NCBI RefSeq assembly: GCF_029227915.1
Contig: NC_079881.1
Coordinates: forward strand, 23,537,501 to 23,601,500
Source: Hydractinia symbiolongicarpus
Lineage: Eukaryota; Cnidaria; Hydrozoa; Anthoathecata; Hydractiniidae
Length of the DNA: 64,000 nt
Reading direction: 5' to 3'
Made by a program: the position numbers and the translations under genes
Notes under the pieces: model-generated
The model's database searches: none
Seen by the model: the letters and a program-made list of their open reading frames with translations, nothing else
What the model was told of the DNA's origin: nothing
Shown here: piece after piece, positions 36,561 to 48,930 of the stretch
How positions within the stretch are numbered: the first letter of the stretch is position 1
Layout of the letters: each line of letters begins with the position of its first letter

Positions 36561-39500
36561 TTGACTACAAGAAAGAACATTCTTCTTAATTTGACATGAT
36601 TGCTGGAATTCATCGATTACATTAGGCTCTGTGGTAGCACTTTATTTAAAAATTTTGATAAATAAGTCTTTTCTCACTGTGGAACCAATCCTGCCCGTTA
36701 GCACGCGCTGAAGAAATAGAGACAGTTTCAAAAACTACATTTCATTTACTTTCTAACGGTGTCATTCCGTTTGAGTTACAACGGTTGCGTCACATATTCG
36801 TACCAACATGTATTTAGTGATTTTTTTCCGATATTACTAAGTTGTATCGCTTTTAACAGTGAAACGCTTGACTGTGGGACTTAATTGAACTGATTTTGGA
36901 CTCTGACTTTATAAATGTGATAAATGAGCCAGTTTGACTACAAGAAAGAACATTCTTCTTAATTTGACATGATTGCTGGAACTCAGCAATTACACTGGGC
37001 GCTGTGGTAGCGCTTTATTAAAAAATTAAGATAAATAAATGATTTTTTACTGTGGGACCAATCCTAGCCGTTAGCTCGCGCTGAAGAAATAGAGACAGTT
37101 TCAAAAACTACATTTCATTTACTTTCTAACGGTGTCATTCCGTTTGAGTTACAACGGTTGCGTCACATATTCGTACCAACATGTATTTAGTGATTTTTTT
37201 CCGATATTACTAAGTTGTATCGCTTTTAACAGTGAAACGATTGACTGTGGGACTTAATTGAACTGATTCTGGAATGTGACCTTATAAGTGTGATAAATGA
37301 ACCAATTGGTCTCCAAGGAATAACATTCTTCTTAATTTGACTTGATTGCCGAAACTCAGCGATTACACTTGGCGCTGTGGTAGCGATTCATTTAAAAATT
37401 AAGATAAAAAAAATCAATTTTACTGTGGGACCAATCCTAGCCGTTAGCGCGCTGAAAAAATAGAGACAGTTTCAAATACTACATTTCACTGACTTTCTAG
37501 CGGTGTCAGTCCGTTTGAGTTACAACGGTTGCGTCACACATTCGTACCAACATGTATTTGGGATTTTCTTCCAATATTACTAAGTTGTATAGGTTTTAAC
37601 AGTGAAACGCTTGACTGTGGGACTTATTTGAACTGATTTTGGACTTTGACCTTATAAATGAGATAAATGAGGCAGTTTGACTACAAGAAATAACATTCTT
37701 CTTAATTTGACATGATTGCTGGAACTCAGCGATTGCAGTGGGCGCTGTGGTAGCGCTTTATAAAAAAATTAAGACAAATAAGTCATTTTTTACTGTGGGA
37801 CCAATCCTAGCTGTTAGCTCGCGCTGAAGAAATAGACACAGTTTTAAAAACTACCTTTCATTGACTTTCTAACGGTGTCAATCCGTTTGAGTTACAGCGG
37901 TTGCGTCACATATTCGTACCAACATGTATTTGTGATTTTCTTCCAATATTACTAAGTTGTATAGCTTTTAACAGTGAAACGATTGACTGTGGGAATAAAT
38001 AGAACTGAGTCTGGACTGTGATCTTATAAATGTGATAAATAAGTCAATTGGTGTCCAAAGAATAACATTCTTTTTAATTTGACATGATTGCTGGAATTCA
38101 GCGAATACATTAGGCTCTGTGGTAGCGCTTTATTTAAAAATTTAGATAAATAAGTCTTTTTTTGCTGTGGGACCAATCCTGGCCGTTAGCACACGCTGAA
38201 TAAATAGGAACAGTTTCAAAGACTACATTTCATTGACTTTCTAGCGGTATAAATCTGTTTGAGTTACAACGGTTGTGTCACATATTCATACCAACATGTA
38301 TTTAGCGATAGTATTCGGATATTACTAGGTTGCATCCGTTTTAACAGTGAAACGCTTGACTGTGGGACTTAATTGAACTGATTTTGGACTTTGACTTTAT
38401 AAATTTGATAAATGAGCCAGTTTGACTACAAGAAAGAACATTCTCCTTAATTTGACATGATTGCTGGAACTCAGCGATTACACTGGGCGCTGTGGTAGCG
38501 CTTTATTAAAAAATTAAGATAAATAAATGATTTTTTACTGTGGGACCAATCCTAGCCGTTAGCTCGCGCTGAAGAAATAGAGACAGTTTCAAAACCTACA
38601 TTTCATTTACTTTCTAACGGTGTCAGTCCGTTTGAGTTACAACGGTTGCGTCACACATTCGTACCAACATGTATTTGGTGATTTTCTTCCAATATTACTA
38701 AGTTGTATAGGTTTTAACAGTGAAACGCTTGACTGTGGGACTTATTTGAACTGATTTGGGACTTTGACCTTATAAATGAGATAAATGAGGCAGTTTGACT
38801 ACAAGAAATAACATTCTTCTTAATTTGACATGATTGCTGGAACTCAGCGATTGCAGTGGGCGCTGTGGTAGCGCTTTATAAAAAAATTAAGACAAATAAG
38901 TCATTTTTTACTGTGGGACTAATCCTAGCTGTTAGCTCGCGCTGAAGAAATAGAGACAGTTTCAAAAACTACCTTTCATTGACTTTCTAACGGTGTCAAT
39001 CCGTTTGAGTTACAACGTTGCGTCACATATTCGTACCAACATGTATTTGGTGATTTTCTTCCAATATTACTAAGTTGTATAGCTTTTAACAGTGAAACGA
39101 TTGACTGTGGGAATAAGTAGAACTGTTTCTGGACTGTGATCTTATAAATGTGATAAATGAGTCAATTGGTGTCCAAAGAATAACATTCTTTTTAATTTGA
39201 CATGATTGCTGGAATTTAGCGAGTACATTAGGCTCTGTGGTAGCGCTTTATTTAAAAATTTAGATAAATAAGTCTTTTTTTGCTGTGGGACCAATCTTGG
39301 CCGTTAGCACACGCTGAATAAGTAGGAACAGTTTCAAAAACTACATTTGATTGACTTTCTAGCGGTATAAATCTGTTTGAGTTACAACGGTTGTGTCACA
39401 TATTCATACCAACATGTATTTAGCGATAGTATTCGGATATTACTAGGTTTCATCGCTTTTAACCGTGAAACGCCTGACTGTGGGACTTAATTGAATTGAT

Positions 39501-40900
39501 TTTAGACTTTGACCTTATAAATGTGATAAATGAGCTAGTTTGACTACAAGAAATAACATTCTTCTTAATTTGACATGATTGCTGGAACTCAGCGATTACA
39601 CTGGGCGCTGTGGTTGCGCTTTATTAAAAAATTAAGATAAGTAAGTCATTTTTTACTGTGGGACCAATCCTAGCCGTTAGCACGCGCTGAATAAATAGGA
39701 ACAGTTTCAAAGACTACATTTCATTGACTTTCTTGCGGTATAAATCTGTTTGAGTTACAACAGTTGTGTCACATATTCATACCAACATGTATTTAGCGAT
39801 AGTATTCGGATATTACTAGGTTGCATCGCTTTTAACAGTGAAACGCTTGACTGTGAGACTTAATTAAACTGATTTTGGACTTTGACCTTATAAATGTGAT
39901 AAATGAGCTAGTTTGACTTCAAGAAATAACATTCTTCTTAATTTGACATGATTACTGGAACTCAGCGATTACACTGGGGGCTGTGGTAGCGCTTTATTAA
40001 AAAATTAAGATAAATAAGTCATTTTTTACTGTGGGACCAATCCTGGCCGTTAGCTTGCGCTGAAAAAATAGAGACAGTTTTAAAAACTAGCTTTCATTGA
40101 CTTTCTAACGGTGTCAATCCGTTTGAGTTACAACGGTTGCGTCACATATTCGTACCAACATGTATTTGGTGATTTTCTTGCAATATTACTAAGTTGTATT
40201 GCTTTTAACAGTGAAACGATTGACTGTGGGAATAAATAGAACTGATTCTGGACTGTGACCTTATAAATGTGATAAATGAACCAATTGGTGTCCAAAGAAT
40301 AACATTCTTCTTAATTTGACATGATTGCTGGAATTCAGCGATTACATTAGGCTCTGTGGTAGCGCTATATTTAAAAATTTAGATAAATAAGTATTTTCTT
40401 ACTGTGGGACCAATCCTGGCCGTTAGCACGCGCTGAATAAATAGGAACAGTCCCAAAGACTGCATTTCATTGACTTTCTAGCGGTATAAGTCCGTTTGAG
40501 TTAAAACGGTTCTGTCACATATTCGTACCAACATGTATTTAGCGATAGTATTCGGATATTACTAGGTTGCATCGCTTTTAACAGTGAAACGCTTGAATGT
40601 GGGACTTAATTGAACTGATTTTGGACTTTGACTTTATAAATGTGATAAATGAGCCAGTTTGACTACAAGAAATAATATTCTTCTTAATTTGACATGATTG
40701 CTGGAACTCAGCGATTACACTGGGCGCTGTGGTAGCGCTTTATTAAAAAATTAAGATAAATAAGTGATTTTTTACTGTGGGACCAATCCTAGCCGTGAGC
40801 TCGCGCTGAAGAAATAGAGACAGTTTTAAAAACTACCTTTCATTGACTTTCTAACGGTGTCAATCCGTTTGAGTTACAACGGTTGCGTCACATATTCGTA
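36561..40900. repeat. Mixed A/B/C block with three-unit duplication
   Basis: Landmarks 36591-40689. The unit at 36591 has an A flank (GCCAGTTTGACTACAAG) and a B body (GGAATTCATCG). The unit at 37337 is C and only 370 bp long. The segment at 37570-38100 recurs at 38690-39250 with an 1118-bp offset, sharing AAATGAGATAAATGAGGCAG, GCGATTGCAGTGGGC and ATTACTAAGTTGTATAGG. AB order is irregular: A-C-A-B-A-A-B-A-A-B-A. Nothing but satellite is seen. Confidence 0.8.
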
Positions 40901-42356
40901 CCAACATATATTTGGTGATTTTCTTCCATTATTACTAAGTTGTATTGCTTTTAACAGTGAAACGATTGACTGTGGGAATAAATAGAACTGATTCTGGACT
41001 GTGACCTTATAAATGTGATAAATGAGCCAATTGGTGTCCAAAGAATAACATTCTTCTTAATTTGACATGATTGCTGGAATTCAGCGATTACATTAGGCTC
41101 TGTGGTAGCGCTTTATTTAAAAATTTAGATAAATAAGTATTTTCTTACTGTGGGACAAATCCTGGCCGTTAGCACGCGCTGAATAAATAGAAACAGTCCC
41201 AAAGACTAAATTTCATTGACGTTCTAGCGGTATAAGTCCGTTTGAGTTAAAACGGTTCTGTCACATATTCGTACCAACATGTATTTAGCGATAGTATTCG
41301 GATATTACTAGGTTGCATCGCTTTTAACAGTGAAACGCTTGACTGTGGGACTTAATTGAACTGATTTTGGACTTTGACTTTGTAAATGCGATAAATGAGC
41401 CAGTTTGACTACAAGAAATAACATTCTTCTTAATTTGACATGATTGCTGGAACTCAGCGATGACACTGGTCACTGTGGTAGCGCTTTATTACAAAATTAA
41501 GATAAACAAGTCATTTTTTACTGCGGGACCAATCCTAGCCGTTGGCTCGCGCTGAAGAAATAGAGACAGTTCCAAAAACTACATTTTATTTACTTTCTAA
41601 CGGTGTCAATCCGTTTGAGTTACAACGGTTGCGTCACATATTCGTACCAACATATATTTGGTGATTTTCTTCCAATATTACTAAGTTGTATTGCTTTTAA
41701 CAGTGAAACGATTGACTGTGGGAATAAATTGAACTGATTCTGGACTGTGACCTTATAAATGTGATAAATGAGCCAATTGGTGTCCAAAGAATAACATTCT
41801 TCTTAATTTGACATGATTGCTGGAATTCAGCGATTACATTAGGCTCTGTGGTAGCGCTTTATTTAAAAATTTAGATAAATAAGTATTTTCTTACTGTGGG
41901 ACAAATCCTGGCCGTTAGCACGCGCTGAATAAATAGGAACAGTCCCAAAGACTAAATTTCATTGACGTTCTAGCGGTATAAGTCCGTTTGAGTTAAAACG
42001 GTTCTGTCACATCTTCGTACCAACATGTATTTAGCGATAGTATTCGGATATTACTAGGTTGCATCGCTTTTAACAGTGAAACGCTTGACTGTGGGACTTA
42101 ATTGAACTGATTTTGGACTTTGACTTTGTAAATGCGATAAATGAGCCAGTTTGACTACAAGAAATAACATTCTTCTTAATTTGACATGCTTGCTGGAACT
42201 CAGCGATTACACTGGTCACTGTGGTAGCGCTTTATTACAAAATTAAGATAAACAAGTTATTTTTTACTGCGGGACCAATCCTAGCCGTTAGCTCGCGCTG
42301 AAGAAATAGAGACAGTTTCAAAAACTACATTTCATTTACTTTCTAACGGTGTCAAT
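40901..42356. repeat. AB dimers with 746-bp tandem duplication
   Basis: Landmarks 41062, 41435, 41808, 42181. Variants repeat 746 bp apart: ACCAACATATATTTGG, GGGACAAATCCTGGCC (near 41151 and 41897), GACTTTGTAAATGCG (41376 and 42122) and ACTGCGGGACC. The A units here are A1 again, within a mostly A2 region. Confidence 0.85.
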
Positions 42357-45300
42357 CCGTTTGAGTTACAACGGTTGCGTCACATATTCGTACCAACATG
42401 TATTTAGTGATATTTTTCCGATATTACTAAGTTGCATCGCTTTTAACAGTGAAACGATTGACTGTGGGACTTAATTTAACTGATTCTGGAATGTGACCTT
42501 ATAAATGTGATAAATGAGTCAATTGGTCTCCAAGGAATAACATTCTTTTTAATTTGACATGATTGCTGGAATTCAGCGAATACATTAGGCTCTGTGGTAG
42601 CGCTTTATTTAAAAATTTAGATAAATAAGTTTTTTTTTTGCTGTGGGACCAATCCTGGCCGTTAGCACACGCTGAAATAATAGGAACAGTTTCAAAGACT
42701 ACATTTCATTGACTTTCTAGCGGTATAAATCTGTTTGAGTTACAACGGTTGTGTCACATATTCATACCAACATGTATTTGGTGATTTTCTTCCAATATTA
42801 CTAAGTTGTATAGCTTTTAACAGTGAAACGATTGACTGTGGGAATAAATAGAACTGATTCTGGACTTTGACATTATAAATGTGATAAATGAGCTAGTTTG
42901 ACTACAAGAAATAACATTCTTCTTAATTTGACATGATTGCTGGAACTCAGCCATTACATTTGGCGCTGTGGTAGCGATTCATTTACAAATTAAGATAAAA
43001 AAATCAGTTTTTACTGTGGGACCAATCCTAGCCATTTGCGCGCGCTGAAGAAATGAAGACAGTTTCAAATACTACATTTCACTGACTTTCTAACGGTGTC
43101 AGTCCGTTTGAGTTACAACGGTTGTGTCACATATTCGTACCAACATGTATTTAGCGATAGTATTCGGATATTGCTAGGTTGCATCGCTTTTAACAGCGAA
43201 ACGCTTGACTGTGGGACTTATTTGAACTGATTTTGGACTTTGACCTTATAAATGTGATAAATGAGGCAGTTTGACTACAAGAAATAACATTCTTCTTAAT
43301 TTGACATGATTGCTGGAACTCAGCGATTACAGTGGGCGCTGTGGTAGCGCTTTATTAAAAAATTAAGACAAATAAGTCATTTTTTACTGTGGGACCAATC
43401 CTAGCTGTTAGCTTGCGCTGAAGAAATAGAGACAGTTTCAAAAACTACCTTTCATTGACTTTCTAACGGTGTCAATCCGTTTGAGTTACAACGGTTGCGT
43501 CACATATTCGTACCAACATGTATTTGGTGATTTTCTTCCAATATTACTAAGTTGTATAGCTTTTAACAGTGAAACGATTGACTGTGGGAATAAATAGAAC
43601 TGATTCTGGACTGTGATCTTATAAATGTGATAAATGAGCTAGTTTGACTACAAGAAATAACATTCTTCTTAATTTGACATGATTGCTGGAACTCAGCGAT
43701 TACAGTGGGGGCTGTGGTAGCGCTTTATTAAAAAATTAAGATAAATAAGTCATTTTTTACTGTGGGACCAATCCTGGCCGTTAGCTTGCGCTGAAGAAAT
43801 AGAGACAGTTTTAAAAACTACCTTTCATTGACTTTCTAACAGTGTCAATCCGTTTGAGTTACAACGGTTGCGTCACATATTCGTACCAACATGTATTTGG
43901 TGATTTTCTTCCGATATTACTATGTTGTATTGCTTATAACAGTGAAACGATTGTCTGTGGGAATAAATAGAACTGATTCTGGACTGTGACCTTATAAATG
44001 TGATAAATGAGCCAATTGGTGTCCAAAGAATAACATTCTTCTTAATTTGACATGATTGCTGGAATTCAGCGATTACATTAGGCTCTGTGGTAGCGCTTTA
44101 TTTAAAAATTTAGATGATTAATTATTTTCTTACTGTGGGACCAATCCTGGCCGTTAGCACGCACTGAATAAATAGGAACAGTTCCAAAGACTACATTTCA
44201 TTGACTTTCTAGCGGTATAAGTCCGTTTGAGTTACAACGGTTCTGTCACATATTCGTACCAACATGTATTTAGCGATAATATTCGGATATTACTAGGTTG
44301 CATCGCTTTTAACAGTGAAACGCTTGACTGTGGGACTTAATTGAACTGATTTTGGACTTTGACCTTGTAAATGCGATAAATGAGCTAGTTTGACTACAAG
44401 AAATAACATTCTTCTTAATTTGACATGATTGATGGAACTCAGCGATTACACTGGTCACTGTGGTAGCGCTTTATTACAAAACTAAGATAAACATGTCATT
44501 TTTCACTGCGGGACCAATCCTAGCTGTTGGCTCGCGCTGAAGAAATAGAGACAGTTTCAAAAACTACATTTCATTTACTTTCTAACGGTGTCAATCCGTT
44601 TGAGTTACAACAGTTGCGTCACATATTCGTACCACCATGTATTTAGTGAATTTCTTTCGATATTACTAAGTTGTATTGCTTTTAACAGTGAAACGATTGA
44701 CTGTGGAAATTAACAGAACTGATTCTGGACTGCGACCTTATAAATGTGATAAATGAGCTAATTGGTCTCCAAGGAATAACATTCTTCTTAATTTAACATG
44801 ATTGCTAGAATTCATCGATTACATTAGGCTCTGTGGTAGCGCTTTATTTAAAAATTTAGATAAATAAGTCTTTTCTTACTGTGGAACCAATCCTGGCCGT
44901 TAGCACGCGCTAAATAAATAGGAACAGTTCGAAAGACTACATTTCATTGACTTTCTAGCGGTATAAATCCGTTTGAGTTACAACGCTTGCGTCACATATT
45001 CGTACCAACATGTATTTAGTGATTTTTTTCCGATATTACTAAGTTGTATCGCTTTTAACAGTGAAACGATTGACTGTGGGACCTAATTGAACTGATTCTG
45101 GAATGTGACCTTATAAATGTGATAAATGAGCCAATTGGTCTCCAAGGAATAACATTCTTCTTAATTTGACTTGATTGCCGAAACTCAGCGATTACACTTG
45201 GCGCAGTTTCAAATACTACATTTCACTGACATTCTAACGGTGTCAGTCCGTTTGAGTTACAACTGTTGCGTCACACATTCGTACCAACATGTATTTGGTG

Positions 45301-45620
45301 ATTTTCTTCCAATATTACTAAGTTGTATAGGTTTTAACAGTGAAACGATTGACTGTGGGAATAAATAGAACTGATTCTGGACTTTGACCTTATAAATGTG
45401 ATAAATGAGCTAGTTTGACTACAAGAAATAACATTCTTCTTAATTTGACATGATTGCTGGAATTCATCGATTACATTAGGCTCTGTGGTAGCGCTTTATT
45501 TAAAAATTTTGATAAATAAGTCTTTTCTCACTGTGGAACCAATCCTGCCCGTTAGCACGCGCTAAATAAATAGGAACAGTTCGAAAGACTACATTTCATT
45601 GACTTTCTAGCGGTATAAAT
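42357..45620. repeat. Nine-unit block, copy 1 (3264 bp)
   Basis: Landmarks 42554, 42928, 43301, 43674, 44047, 44420, 44793, 45166 and 45445 repeat at 45818-48709 with an exact 3264-bp offset. Nine units would give 3357 bp; the shortfall comes from the 279-bp C unit at 45166, with +1 in a T run of the first unit. Order: B, A-flanked C, A, A, B, A, B, deleted C, A-flanked B. The left edge lies within the conserved segment at about 42357-42415. Confidence 0.92.
45166..45444. repeat. C unit with 92-bp internal deletion, copy 1
   Basis: The unit is 279 bp. ACACTTGGCGC joins directly to AGTTTCAAATACTAC (junction 45204/45205), removing the central part with the A/T tract, GTGGGACC and TTAGCGCGCTGAAG. 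Compared with 371-bp C units, 92 bp are missing. All five deleted units share GACATTCTAACGG where neighbours have GACTTTCTAACGG, so they descend from one event. The deletion opens a 65-codon frame (45171-45368, TTG start), which I regard as chance. Confidence 0.93.
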
Positions 45621-48600
45621 CCGTTTGAGTTACAACGGTTGCGTCACATATTCGTACCAACATGTATTTAGTGATATTTTTCCGATATTACTAAGTTGCA
45701 TCGCTTTTAACAGTGAAACGATTGACTGTGGGACTTAATTTAACTGATTCTGGAATGTGACCTTATAAATGTGATAAATGAGTCAATTGGTCTCCAAGGA
45801 ATAACATTCTTTTTAATTTGACATGATTGCTGGAATTCAGCGAATACATTAGGCTCTGTGGTAGCGCTTTATTTAAAAATTTAGATAAATAAGTTTTTTT
45901 TTTGCTGTGGGACCAATCCTGGCCGTTAGCACACGCTGAAATAATAGGAACAGTTTCAAAGACTACATTTCATTGACTTTCTAGCGGTATAAATCTGTTT
46001 GAGTTACAACGGTTGTGTCACATATTCATACCAACATGTATTTGGTGATTTTCTTCCAATATTACTAAGTTGTATAGCTTTTAACAGTGAAACGATTGAC
46101 TGTGGGAATAAATAGAACTGATTCTGGACTTTGACATTATAAATGTGATAAATGAGCTAGTTTGACTACAAGAAATAACATTCTTCTTAATTTGACATGA
46201 TTGCTGGAACTCAGCCATTACATTTGGCGCTGTGGTAGCGATTCATTTACAAATTAAGATAAAAAAATCAGTTTTTACTGTGGGACCAATCCTAGCCATT
46301 TGCGCGCGCTGAAGAAATAGAGACAGTTTCAAATACTACATTTCACTGACTTTCTAACGGTGTCAGTCCGTTTGAGTTACAACGGTTGTGTCACATATTC
46401 GTACCAACATGTATTTAGCGATAGTATTCGGATATTGCTAGGTTGCATCGCTTTTAACAGCGAAACGCTTGACTGTGGGACTTATTTGAACTGATTTTGG
46501 ACTTTGACCTTATAAATGTGATAAATGAGGCAGTTTGTCTACAAGAAATAACATTCTTCTTAATTTGACATGATTGCTGGAACTCAGCGATTACAGTGGG
46601 CGCTGTGGTAGCGCTTTATTAAAAAATTAAGACAAATAAGTCATTTTTTACTGTGGGACCAATCCTAGCTGTTAGCTTGCGCTGAAGAAATAGAGACAGT
46701 TTCAAAAACTACCTTTCATTGACGTTCTAACGGTGTCAATCCGTTTGAGTTACAACGGTTGCGTCACATATTCGTACCAACATGTATTTGGTGATTTTCT
46801 TCTAATATTACTAAGTTGTATAGCTTTTAACAGTGAAACGATTGACTGTGGGAATAAATAGAACTGATTCTGGACTGTGATCTTATAAATGTGATAAATG
46901 AGCTAGTTTGACTACAAGAAATAACATTCTTCTTAATTTGACATGATTGCTGGAACTCAGCGATTACAGTGGGGGCTGTGGTAGCGCTTTATTAAAAAAT
47001 TAAGATAAATAAGTCATTTTTTACTGTGGGACCAATCCTGGCCGTTAGCTTGCGCTGAAGAAATAGAGACAGTTTTAAAAACTACCTTTCATTGACTTTC
47101 TAACAGTGTCAATCCGTTTCAGTTACAACGGTTGCGTCACATATTCGTACCAACATGTATTTGGTGATTTTCTTCCGATATTACTATGTTGTATTGCTTA
47201 TAACAGTGAAACGATTGTCTGTGGGAATAAATAGAACTGATTCTGGACTGTGACCTTATAAATGTGATAAATGAGCCAATTGGTGTCCAAAGAATAACAT
47301 TCTTCTTAATTTGACATGATTGCTGGAATTCAGCGATTACATTAGGCTCTGTGGTAGCGCTTTATTTAAAAATTTAGATGATTAATTATTTTCTTACTGT
47401 GGGACCAATCCTGGCCGTTAGCACGCACTGAATAAATAGGAACAGTTCCAAAGACTACATTTCATTGACTTTCTAGCGGTATAAGTCCGTTTGAGTTACA
47501 ACGGTTCTGTCACATATTCGTACCAACATGTATTTAGCGATAGTATTCGGATATTACTAGGTTGCATCGCTTTTAACAGTGAAACGCTTGACTGTGGGAC
47601 TTAATTGAACTGATTTTGGACTTTGACCTTGTAAATGCGATAAATGAGCTAGTTTGACTATAAGAAATAACTTTCTTCTTAATTTGACATGATTGATGGA
47701 ACTCAGCGATTACACTGGTCACTGTGGTAGCGCTTTATTACAAAACTAAGATAAACATGTCATTTTTCACTGCGGGACCAATCCTAGCTGTTGGCTCGCG
47801 CTGAAGAAATAGAGACAGTTTCAAAAACTACATTTCATTTACTTTCTAACGGTGTCAATCCGTTTGAGTTACAACAGTTGCGTCACATATTCGTACCACC
47901 ATGTATTTAGTGAATTTCTTCCGATATTACTAAGTTGTATTGCTTTTAACAGTGAAACGATTGACTGTGGAAATTAACAGAACTGATTCTGGACTGCGAC
48001 CTTATAAATGTGATAAATGAGCTAATTGGTCTCCAAGGAATAACATTCTTCTTAATTTAACATGATTGCTAGAATTCATCGATTACATTAGGCTCTGTGG
48101 TAGCGCTTTATTTAAAAATTTAGATAAATAAGTCTTTTCTTACTGTGGAACCAATCCTGGCCGTTAGCACGCGCTAAATAAATAGGAACAGTTCGAAAGA
48201 CTACATTTCATTGACTTTCTAGCGGTATAAATCCGTTTGAGTTACAACGCTTGCGTCACATATTCGTACCAACATGTATTTAGTGATTTTTTTCCGATAT
48301 TACTAAGTTGTATCGCTTTTAACAGTGAAACGATTGACTGTGGGACCTAATTGAACTGATTCTGGAATGTGACCTTATAAATGTGATAAATGAGCCAATT
48401 GGTCTCCAAGGAATAACATTCTTCTTAATTTGACTTGATTGCCGAAACTCAGCGATTACACTTGGCGCAGTTTCAAATACTACATTTCACTGACATTCTA
48501 ACGGTGTCAGTCCGTTTGAGTTACAACTGTTGCGTCACACATTCGTACCAACATGTATTTGGTGATTTTCTTCCAATATTACTAAGTTGTATAGGTTTTA

Positions 48601-48930
48601 ACAGTGAAACGATTGACTGTGGGAATAAATAGAACTGATTCTGGACTTTGACCTTATAAATGTGATAAATGAGCTAGTTTGACTACAAGAAATAACATTC
48701 TTCTTAATTTGACATGATTGCTGGAATTCATCGATTACATTAGGCTCTGTGGTAGCGCTTTATTTAAAAATTTTGATAAATAAGTCTTTTCTCACTGTGG
48801 AACCAATCCTGCCCGTTAGCACGCGCTAAATAAATAGGAACAGTTCGAAAGACTACATTTCATTGACTTTCTAGCGGTATAAATCCGTTTGAGTTACAAC
48901 GGTTGCGTCACATATTCGTACCAACATGTA
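45621..48930. repeat. Nine-unit block, copy 2 (3264 bp)
   Basis: This copy is nearly identical to copy 1; visible differences include GTTTGTCTACAAG versus GTTTGACTACAAG (near 46535), CCGTTTCAGTTAC (near 47113), AACTTTCTTC (near 47670) and GAAATAGAG where copy 1 has GAAATGAAG (near 43055). It ends near 48930, where TTTAGTGATATTTTTCCG of copy 1 is replaced by TTTAGCCATAGTATTCGG. Confidence 0.92.
48430..48708. repeat. C unit with 92-bp internal deletion, copy 2
   Basis: This is the 3264-bp-offset copy of the unit at 45166, carried along in the nine-unit duplication. The junction is at 48468/48469 with the same GGCGCAGTTTC. Confidence 0.93.

Noticed and set aside
45171-45368. 65-aa open frame with a TTG start, also at 48435, 52817, 58312 and 60079
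   Set aside because: It lies wholly inside a satellite unit, exists only where 92 bp are deleted, and has no ATG start, ribosome context, domain or codon bias. It is chance.
42357-48930. Assembly artefact as the sole source of the large tandem copies
   Set aside because: The copies differ at several single bases and lie in register with different flanks, which argues for real duplication. The exact copy number still cannot be verified from the sequence alone.
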